Assembly: GCF_964340395.1 (NCBI RefSeq)
Contig: NC_135554.1
Location: forward strand, 22,539,592-22,603,591
Source of the DNA: Glandiceps talaboti
Lineage: Eukaryota > Hemichordata > Enteropneusta > Spengelidae
Length of the DNA: 64,000 nucleotides
Direction: 5' to 3'
The notes below the pieces were generated by a model. That model was not told where the DNA came from and made no database searches. It worked only from the letters and a program-made list of their open reading frames with translations. The position numbers and the translations under genes are program-made. Position 1 is the stretch's first letter; every line of letters starts with the position of its first letter. Of the stretch, positions 1 through 11,879 are shown in pieces.

Positions 1-61
1 TTGTTGAGTTTTCTGTACTGATCATCAATTTCACTATATTCTTGTCTGGCCTTATCAGCAG
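1..61 (-). CDS. PRKCSH: PRKCSH coding exon 11, partial at window edge
   Basis: Acceptor ATTTTCAG before position 61. Reads [20 protein letters not shown], the helix immediately before the MRH domain (family: AAQEARNKFEEAER). The exon is cut by the window start. Confidence 0.9.
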   Translation of the reverse strand, partial: MLIRPDKNIVKLMISTENST

Positions 62-3000
62 CTGAAAATTCAATGATGGGATTGTCTTGAAGTTCTTTTA
101 TGGCATTACATTGGTGTAGTAATAGAAGGTAGCAGACTACGGTTATCAGGGGGATATTTCGAAATTTGTCATTTTTGAGGATTCAGGCCATTAAGTTGGT
201 GTACTTTCAAAGAAAGTTATTTCACATTGTTTTTTCAAGTAGAAAAACATAGTAAAGTTGTTTTAGCAATTAAATATCCAAAATAAATACCCAATTCTCA
301 TTCATATGGCCACTTTAATAACAGCAGGAGTGGGGAGTAGATATCGGTGTGAAATTTCAGACTCCTTACTTTGGAATTATGTATGGCCTGGCTTATATGA
401 AAGTGTATGAGTTTGCTAGTTAGGTCATTAGGATCACTTCAACTTCTACATCAAATTGATGTACAGTGATGATCAATGTACAATTTACTTTCAATGCTTT
501 AAATGAGAGTAGGAGCTCTGAGAAGATTTCAGTGTGAAACTTCAGAAATCTTATTTTGGAAATTATATATATGACTTTTAATCAAAGCATATGAGTTTGC
601 TAACTAGCAAACAAACTGACAATTCACAATTTACCTTCAATAAGAGTTTTTGTTTCTTCATTATATTCAGGCATCTCATCTTTATCTTTATCTGATTTAG
701 GTTTGACACCATCGTAAGACTCTTCATCATCATCATCTTCATCTTCGTCATCGTATGCATCTTCATCCCCGTAGTCTTCGTAATCGTCTGTATTAATTTC
801 TCCAGCATCTATGTCTTCTACATCCATATCTGATGGCGCTGCTGGTTCTTCCAACTACACGGATCAATCATATACACTCATGTCAGTCAACCGAGTTTAA
901 GGAAAATACTTGTGACCTAAAGGTTTTGTCATTACTCTGATTACACATATATTCCTTGGAATTATTCCCCAAAATTTTTCTTCATTCAGCCAAGAAAAAT
1001 ATGAGTGACCCAAGTGGCCTTAGGTCAACCCTTAGGTCACACAGTATTTTACAACTGAACGAAGAAAAATATTAGATAACAAAATTATACCAGTGCCAGT
1101 AATACAAAAGAAAAACATGGCAAAGTAATGGCAATTTTGAATATTTTGACTCATATTTCAAACACAGCAGAACCAGTGATGTAGATATGCATTGTCATGA
1201 CATAGAATGACCAGAGTATATATTCCATATTTTAAAAAAGTTCAACTTGGTTCAAGCATGGTATAATGGGCACAATATCTAATTGTAGTATGATCTGTTC
1301 TGAAATATATTATAGCTATGTGTCGTAGATAGTTATTGTGACATCATCACATGGCAATATCTACCCATTCCACAACAATAGCAATGTACATCAAATAAAA
1401 CAGCTGCAAGCATTTACATGAGAACTGACTGTATGATGTTGGCATGATACTGTATGCTAACACACAACTAATGCATGGTAGCATCATTCAATGACACTTG
1501 CACAATAATATGTTTGAGAATTCTTCAAAGGTGAAAAGTCGGTAAAATCTACCCAAAATCAACATTTGCTTTTAACAAGGGTTATCTATAACTATTAAAT
1601 GTTAGGGTTGAATGGATACTATTTACTAAACTGCAAAATTGATCACTTTCAAAACTGTTTCCATGAATTTTGAAGTTTACAAGGAGTTTTCACTTTTAAC
1701 ATGTTACAAAGAGTATTTGCAGTACATCTCACAACCTGGATGGCAATTAACAATGAAAATTCATCTATCAGGCAATGGAAACCTCCAATAATTTATGACT
1801 GAGTGTTTGTAAACTTCACTATTTAGGAGTTTCAATGGATAGATTTACGTTTTTCTTTACGTTTAAGATTCCAGGACTTTCTGGGTGGATATGAACTCCA
1901 TACATGCAAGTTTAAAAATTGACAGAAATTCCCCCTGCCCTTTCTATCTATGTAAATGGGGTCCCACACCTGTTAAAGAGGAACACAGGTGATGCTGATT
2001 TCAATTTAATAGTTGCATTTCTTTATGCTTAGACGACCCAGAAATGTCGCTCTCACCAATTTCACATCATATAACCTCTCCAAAAGAACATTTATAAAAA
2101 GGGACAAATCTGATTTACAAGACGTCTGTTGTACACAAGTGCAAAGCATTATGGGAATTAAGCATACTTAGGAACTTCACACCTCTTTAAACAATAATGA
2201 TGGCAAAAAATGCTGAGAACCAAAAAAGCTGCTATGGTAATATTGTTTATTTCTCATAAACCTGAAAGGCAACCTGGTGCACAAGAAAGCAGTGAAGCAG
2301 TGAAACGAACCACTGTTCAAACATTATGAATGATCACTCAGCTGATGCACAAGAAAGCAAATAAAGCAGTGAAATAAGCAACTCTGTATAGACTGTCTCA
2401 CCTGTTGCAACGGCTTGTACTTATCTTTCATCAGTGGCCAAGCTTCCTTAGCAAACAAATCAAGACTAACGTCATCATCTATGAGAACATCCTGTACATG
2501 AAAAGAATTCAAATCAATGTCTATATTTTACACACTACTCTCTCACCTTCTTTGGTGCTTTAAGACGGCCCTTCATCAACTGCCATACCCTGTCCAGAAA
2601 TACCGTTAGGCTGACTTCTGAATTGCCAACCAATGCAGCCTGTAATGATGCCAGAATAATAAACTTTTTTTCCTTAGTATTATTTTATTTCTGGATAGCA
2701 AATTTTTGATGTTTTCTTTTATTACATGTTTTTAATCATACCTTAATCCAGAAAATATCAAATAAACCACCTCAATAATCATGCGCAATTTTTTTGAATA
2801 ACTAAAGTCTTTATACTATCAGTATCCTTCTACATTAGTGTGTTGGGATGCATCATGGACAATCATGCCATACAGATAACATAAACGTTCCTTCAAGTAC
2901 ATTCATACTTGCTGAAAAGGATGATTCGTGGCATGGAAAATTGATGCTGAGAAGGGTACACTATAGAATGTGTGCATTGATTGAGAAGAATGAATTCAAA

Positions 3001-6000
3001 GTTATTTCAACACTTGGGACAAGATGTACACAAGTTATTGTTTTCACAGTCAAATTTGAGAAATGATGGCACCAAAAGAGTGTAATAAGTCTTTAGAAGG
3101 AAGTATGAGAAGTGTTTTTAACAGAAGAGACAATAAATGAGATAGGGGTTTATACTCTAATAAAAACAGCTATTGCAAAATGATTATAATAAACAGTGTT
3201 ACAAAAAGTGTGGGATAGATTTTAAGTAGAATTATAGTTAGACTGTAAGATACATCATATCACTCCATCCTCACCGGCTCTATCCATAGTGCAAGGAGTT
3301 GACTGATGTATGAGGGCGCCCTGTCACAGCGTACATCACAGACTAAATTATGTCAAGTTATTTAATGTAGTATGTGCCTCGGATATACATATCTTGTAGT
3401 TCATGAAAACTAAAACCCATTCTCAGTTAAAATCAAAACAAATTAGGAGTTACCATGCAATTTGTTTAAAATAGCGATCAAAATTATACTAAAATCAAAC
3501 CATTTCAAAATCCAATATGGCAGCCAAATATAGTATTCACTATATGAGAACATAAAAGATTGTTGGTTCTCTTGAAAACAAGATGGTGAACCCCAAATTT
3601 CTTTTATTATTTCAAAAGGACCAGGAATAAGTTTTCATATTGCAAAGTTTGGGGCGGTTTTGATGACTTTGATTTTCAAGAAAATTTTTCTCCGAGGCAC
3701 ATTCTACCTTCATTGAAATGTTTACTAACCAGTGCTTCTTCATGGCTGACTTTACCATCCTTATCGATATCAAATTCCAAATGTTTCTGGACTTCTTCAG
3801 CAGAAACACTGAAAATTTTGAAAATTTAAGCAATGCAAAAATATTGATTATATGTTTGATTAATCAAGCAATATACTATACGTGGTCTTATATGAATCAA
3901 TTTAGTATTACATTAGCAACATCAGTTTTGATAAGATAAGACAAAATAAACAAATATCTATATGTGTACTTTGTAAACACTTTAATCTAGGCCAAATAAA
4001 ATAAATAGTGTGTTTCCAATAACCCTTCTGACCTTAGTTTAAGCCCCCAACCCTAAAATTTTTTTCCCATGCAAAAAGGTAAAATAGGTAACAATTTACT
4101 ACTATTTGCATGTACACCTTCATGCCTTTGCCTCATCTGTGGTCATTTTTTAAACAAATTGTATCCCAGAGAGAAACCAGGTCTTTTTTAGACTATAACA
4201 GTTCAGTCTGCATACCATGTTTGTCTATATATCTTATAACTGTCTTCATTTACTTATTTTACACCTCATCAAACTCAGACAAAAGTATTGTGACCGATGA
4301 GTACCTTATCTTGGGGTTGAAGTAATATTTAAAAATTAAAGTAAAATAAAATAAATTTCTGAAATGTTGCCCTATCAATGTTGTTTTGAAACATCAATAT
4401 CAATATACAGGTTGTTTGTCTTTGACAAAAAAAAATGAAAATATCAAAAATTTACTACACAAAATTGCTGTTGGGTGAAATTAAAATCACTATGACTCAC
4501 AAGTAACAAAAGTTGTTTACTTACAAGAATCAATATCATTCAAAATAAGAAGTGCTGTTTATCATCAACAAACCAAAAAAAATTAAAGAAATTAAAAAAA
4601 AAAATTGTGACAAATTGCTATTTGGTGAAAGTTCTACTTACAGGCCATCTTGGTTTGTATCTAATTCCTGAAATACCACAGCTGCTTCCTCTCTTTGTTT
4701 AATTTCCTTCTGTTGATCTTTTAATTTATCCCAAGCATCTTGGTGTTGTTCTTTTGCTTCCTTTTCAGGCATTTCGGCAGTTTCCTTGGCAACTAAAACA
4801 GAAAATTTCACCTTGTCAATTTCAGGAGAAAAACACAGTTAGCATACTTTGATAATACAATGCATGCATGACACAACACACAGTGGACACTTGTTAGTTC
4901 AAAAATAAACCAACAAATTCCCTTAATTGTACATGTACAACTGGTTTACTGAACTGAATCAAATTCATCAATACCATTTTTGTCGTCGATGATTAATTAT
5001 GATATCAAAAGTAACAACAAATATTTGGGAAAATATTCCTTTACCTTTTTTGTCTTCACGTATATTCTCAATAAGTCGTCTTTCTGCTTGGAGCTCAATA
5101 AGCTTTTTCTGGAATAACAAAAATCAGGGTAAACGGTGATGTTACTGAAGTCATTTTTACGTAGAATGATTTGTGAGTCACTTTTTCTGTCAGAACACAA
5201 AATCTGAACACATTGACATCATGTATGTGATATTGATAAGGAGACCTTAGTATGCAAATATGTGTTCATAGATAATTATATATTCATACAATTATTAATT
5301 ATTATTATTATTATTATCACTGTTATAATTATTTTATTTTACTTATATATTTATTTATATGGGGGGGGTTGTCTAGACGTGGGAATATTAAGGCTAAAAT
5401 ACGACAGTGTCTAAAACACAGAAACAGCAGTTGTACAATACCGTTCCTGTCTGTACCACTTGAGGGCGCACTTTATCAGAAAGTTTTTGGTTATTAAATC
5501 AAAAATATCTTTTGTATATCATAGATTCAATATATTTCTACAGAGGAGCTTCTCTTGAGAAAATTTTACATGATACATAACTAACATGCTAGACTAAAGC
5601 TTACTGGTTGAATTGCATTTTGACATGCAATTTAAACCAATCAATAGTGACCTTGCATGGTGCAAGCAGTTGAACCTCTAGTGTGTATGTGTTGTCGTGG
5701 TGACTACACCCTATCAGCTGCTGTAAGTAAAATAGTACTGATACGACACAGCCATCATGAGGTGGTATGCCTTACAGTCTGTTCAACTCCTTACCCTATT
5801 TTCTTCCATTTTCTCCTTGCCTTCTTTGACATATTCTAGTCTTATTTTATAACCTTCATTAAAGCTTTCTATTTCCTGTTGTCGTCTTTCTCTTTCTTCT
5901 TTTCCTAATTCTTTGCAATTATTTACACAGTTTACTTTACCATCGTACTCATCACTCGTATCACAACAATCTGAAAAATAAAGAAAATTAATCAATCCAA

Positions 6001-7105
6001 TGATCACTTCGGCATTTTAAAAGGGGATCATCACTGCAGGAAATAACAGCATTTCCATAAACTTTGGGTTCAGGAGAGTTCTGTCATGATTTTACAACTG
6101 TTGACATCATACCGTGGACGAACGCAACCTGTTACAAACAGGGAAAGTAAACAAATCAATTGGACACTTGTTTCAGCTTGTTGGAAGTATAGAGATTTGT
6201 ATTACACACCATGGTTTGATAAGAACAGTTTTATGACCTCTTTATGTGTACATGAAATGCCAGGGGAACTGGCAATTTGTTTGTGAACATGAACTATTAT
6301 GTGAAGTGGCCATAAAACTGTTCTTATCAAATGATGGAATATACTGCAAGTCTCTGTACTTCCAACATGCTGTTCAAAGTGTTATTAATCCAATTTAGTT
6401 GTTCACTTTCTCTGTTTGTAACAGGTTCCCTTCATCCACAGTCTAATGTCAGCAGTTATACATGACAAATATTATGATTGCTGAAAAACACGAGCTGAAA
6501 CTCGTCCCTCATTCATTGTTCAGTGGAGGTCACATTGTCTCATGGGGGTAAACAGACAATGTATATGTACTAGCAGAACATCAATATTCATGACTCGCAA
6601 GGGCTTATTGAATCCAATTTATGCTAGGGGGTCTAGCCGAATTATGACTCATTTGGTGATGACATACATCATAACCTATCATAAAATGACCAACTTCAAC
6701 TCAATGACGCAAATTTAATTTAAGCTAGGGGGTCTAACCCTCCAGCTTGATTACAATTGTATCAATATTTGTACAAAAAAAACATAATAAACTGGAATTT
6801 TGCAAATAAAAAAATTAAAATTACATTAATAGAAATTGTGACGGAATTAAAATCCTGCTCCTGTAGGCTGGACTCATTTGCAGTTTTTCTATTTAATGTA
6901 AATAATGTATTACATGGAGAGGAAACCATTAGTAGAAAATAACCATTCATATGGCCATTTTCCCAGCTGGAATCACTTCTCTCCCTTTACAAAATTCCAG
7001 GACACTACTACTAAAACATTTTAGGTAAAGTGTGAACATGTTATAATTATGTATATATATATATATATATATGTATATGTATATGTATATGTATATATAT
7101 ATGTA

Positions 7106-7185
<80 letters not shown>

Positions 7186-7298
7186 TACATACATATAAAA
7201 TATATATATATATATACATAATATATACATACATACATACATACATACATACATACATACATACATACATACATACATGCATACACACATACACACAC

Positions 7299-7348
<50 letters not shown>

Positions 7349-10300
7349 CATATACTGTGTATCTATATATCATATAAATTCATATTATTATACAAGATGG
7401 CTCTCATAAATGACCATACTAAATATTTCAACAATATGAGTCAGATGTTGGTATCATCTCATACCATACAATATTTATTAGAACAATATGGTTGAGAAAT
7501 AATCAATTCTCATATCTAGTTTCTAATTTCATTTGATCTTGGACTTTATTGCTAATCTTTTTAAGGATAATCTTATTATTTTTATTTTTATCTTTGAAAA
7601 AATGCAATGTTCACTTTTTGTGTGGGTACAAAAAAATTGAAAATAACATAGGAATGTAGTAAAGTGGATAGGTAGTATACAATAGATGTGCATTTGTATT
7701 CATAGGGGGCCAGGGTTAGAGATAGATATAGAATTAGACTCCCTAGCATAGACCAGATTTGTATTAATCTGTGACACTATGCTACATGTGTCCCCATAAT
7801 TTGCTAATACAGTTACTATGTAGAAGCTATTCATGATACAAACATTTCTGAGTGATACAACATAAAAAATTTCAGCAACACAAATATTTGAGTTTGGAAC
7901 AAAAATTTGTGAGTTACAAAAGTAACATTTTTTGTGACAAAACAAAATTAAAGGCTGACAACAATGAAAATTTATGCAACAAAAATTTGAGTGCCAACTG
8001 TAATAATTTCGGCAGCAAACATTTTTGTGAGCGATAAAAAAAAAGTGACAACAGTACGATTTTTGCAACAAAAATTTGTGAGAAACAAACATTCGTGACT
8101 AAAAGTAAAAATTTCTGTGACAAAAATGCATGAGTGGCAACTGTAAAAATTTCTGAAACAGAAATGTTTGTGAGCGATAAAAAATGTACACATTTCTGCA
8201 GAGTTGATTCCAATGCTAACATAGATCCCATGTGTATACTATAGGCAATGTTGATATACAGATAACGCCAATGGCTATACCATCAATATTAGAACTAACA
8301 TATGGTTTGTGTCCCATGCATTACGGTACACTGACATTCTACATACTCACCACATATAGCATCATTTACTCTTGATGACGGTACATACATTGGTTTGTGA
8401 CCTGCATTTACACAATGAAATTGTCCATTTGGACACGCTGATGTTCCTGTTGATATAAACAGTAAACACAAAATATGTTACAATAGATACTACTTGTGAC
8501 TTTATACAAGTAAAATGATTACTTGTTCATGTTGAACTACATGCAATGTGTAGATCTTATCAAGTTTTATCAAATGAATATTTCGACTCACAGAGTCGGA
8601 CAATTCTCAGAAGCGAATCTGAAATTTTTGCTGATGTCTTCTTTTTTTTAATTACCAACTAAATATAACTACAAACAATTTTTCCATGATACTACCATTT
8701 TTTCCCTGCAACCTCAGTTGAAATAGAAAGGCTAAAAACTATTTTGCTACACAGCAGCATATCCATTACATTTCAAATCATTCAACTCTAGTTCAATTTG
8801 TGACTTCCAAGTTTTTGAATCTCTACAGTAGTATCTGTAATGTCACCAACTAGTTTTGCACATATAAAACAAGAAAACATTATTACTTCAAAGTGAACAA
8901 CACAGTAAGTACCACAAGAACAAAAGATGAATCCAAACCCTTTGAATGCAGACTCACAATATAATATGGCAACTAGTTTAGTAGTCTGTATGATATGACA
9001 TGTCATGCTGCCGTATCAATCAGCATTAACCCCTGGTCCCTCAAAGGACTTGATTTCCAGTAATTCTATGTAATTACACCCAAAAAATAGGGTGTCAACC
9101 TTAAAAGGCAGACTGATCAGTATGAAAAAATAAAACACAGCTTATAGTCTACTAGTTTTGGAGAATATATCAATTTAATGTTGAGTCGTCTGAAAATGTA
9201 TAACTTGTAAATGAATTTTTCATGGAAATGAACATAATACAACAGACAAATTAGATGAAATTTAAAAATCACATCAAAAGCATACCTACATATTCATGGC
9301 CCCAAAACGTCTATCATGTGTTTTTTTTAATACATGTAATATTGATACACACAGACTTGTGACAGAGCCAGAAAAGTACTGAGAATAACCCAGAGTTGCC
9401 TAGATGTGATACTGGACAAAGGGGGATCAAAATGTTCAGATGAAGGTTATAGGAAATATATAACTCAATTCATCAGCCCAATCAGTACAACCCCAATGAT
9501 GCCAACAAGATGTCAGCGAAAATTTGGGAATATCCTTAAAAGATTTCTAGCACTAGGATGTCAGCAGCTACATTTTAGATTAACTAGCCTCTCTCACCAG
9601 TCCTTGGGGCCCTAATTGACTACATATGGCTAATCATTTGTTGTGATGCTCAGGGCATTGCAGTAACAAGTCAACAAATTATCAGACCTATGTAGTCAAT
9701 GACAGTCCACAGTACAAGGATGTTTGAGTACAATTATGCAGTAGATATCAGTACATACAAAACAACCCTTTTAGCAATGTGATGCTCCAAGGACTGTGAG
9801 AGAGTCTATAGGTTGACATGATATATGGGAGTGAATGAGTTTTGGACTGTGAGATGACATCTCAGTGTCCAAAATCATTCACTCCTATATATTCATTTTT
9901 ATTTTACCACCATGCAGACATCATGTGACTGAAAAAATTACCTACCTGGTTCATCTGTTCCATCTTTACAATCACAATAATCATCATTTACTAGTGAAAA
10001 TGGAATCTTTAATGAACCATCCAGGCATGTGAATGTTTCTTTATTATCATAAAATGGTTTATCTGTAAAGTAGACACAAAATATACAAGTCATGTAAAAG
10101 TTGTCATTTTGTGATTTCAAACAAAAAGATCACTCTGAACATAAAGATATACAAAAAGTGTTAATAATCACAGTAGGCACCTGACATTACAATAATTTAT
10201 TGCCTGGCAGACATAATTTTACTAACATTGTTGTTTTTTGTAATGTCAGTTTTGTTACAAATATGAATAATTTAGCACCAATCTGCTAAAATAATGGTAA

Positions 10301-11845
10301 CTCAAACAACAAAAATATAGATATTTGAAAAAGTCAGATGATGAAATGTAGCCTGAATATACATACTCTGTAAGATAAGACATTTGATTGGCTGAAACCA
10401 AATCTGGTTGCAATGTGCAGGATACTTGTTAGTTTATTACAGTCATAGGTTTAGAAACATGGGCTGAACCAATACGGCATACCTTAGAGTCTACAATATA
10501 CATGTAGTAAGATGTTTGTCAAGTTTAGATAAACTCCAGTTTTAGGTTTAATGGCTTCAGTTGTACATGGATTGGAGTATCTATTCTATAGAATTCCAGG
10601 CAGTAAAATGAATGATCAAATTCAACTTTTAGTTGGTACTGTACATACATATATTTGTTTTTTCTAAAAATGACATACTACCCAGGATTCTGCAGGTACA
10701 CAGCTGCGCCTTGACATACCCAGTAAAATAAACCAAGAATTGAATATAGAATGAAACATTCTTACAAACAAACTGGTTCTGTAAATTTGGTCATTTGGTA
10801 CATTTACATGTATCTACATCTCCAAATCCTTAAAAGCATTTAGTATTTGCATGTCTGTAAATATCTTGCATTTTTGATCTAGATATATTTACATATACAC
10901 AGAAGATATTCAGTATTCAGTAAAATATCCAAGCCTCATAAATTTGGCATATTCTTTTCATTATAATTATGAATATGAGTAATTATTACATATGTACCAG
11001 TGAATATCTTGCACTGGTGCCACATACTAGTAGTATTTGCACTGCAGTGCAATACTGAAAACATTGTACACATCTGCATGCAAATGATATGCAAATGAAG
11101 TTGTGATCATTCTTGTACACGAAAGTGAGTGATTACACAGTATCATTTTTATGGAAATTTTCCGTTTCGGATAAACATATGTAATAATAACAGAAATCCA
11201 TACCGTGTGTGTGTGTCAGTGTGGGTACTATGGTATTTGCATTTGTGCTTTCAATATTTTCTGTTGCACTTTCTCTCACTGCCTTCATGAAACTACGGCT
11301 GCAAATTACACTGCAAGCATTCATGCTAATGCCCCAAGTATGCCACACTTGTACTCGCACAGCATGGGGTCTGCCATATTACTTGCACATACCAATTTTC
11401 ACTGCAGTTCAATACCAAATAATTGCATATCTGTATGTGCCAGCACTCCATTAGTCCATGTACACAAAATCACATTCGCCAACTACTACCATTTTTTTAG
11501 TATATAAAATCCTCTGTTCCAAATCACCATATGTTATGATATGAGAACCCCTTGACATGTGAATATCACTATTTAAGTACTACGGATATTTGCACATTTT
11601 TTTCTACAGCTGTAGAAAATGCCGCAAGCATTCTAATAATATTTGAAGTATGCCAAACAGACATTCATGTGTCACAGGGATCTGTTATATCATTGTAGGT
11701 GTATTTTGCTTAGCTGTTATATCTCACACTGTTGCAGCAATTAAAGTAAAGACATTTAGTCATTTTGGATTCAGAAAATATCTAAAAAATGACCAAAAAT
11801 GGCATACATACAATACATACATACATACATACATACATACATACA

Positions 11846-11879
<34 letters not shown>

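Noticed and set aside
6947-7409. Overlapping ORFs of more than 100 codons
   Set aside because: Microsatellite artefact (AT/AC/TACA repeats) open in several frames on both strands.
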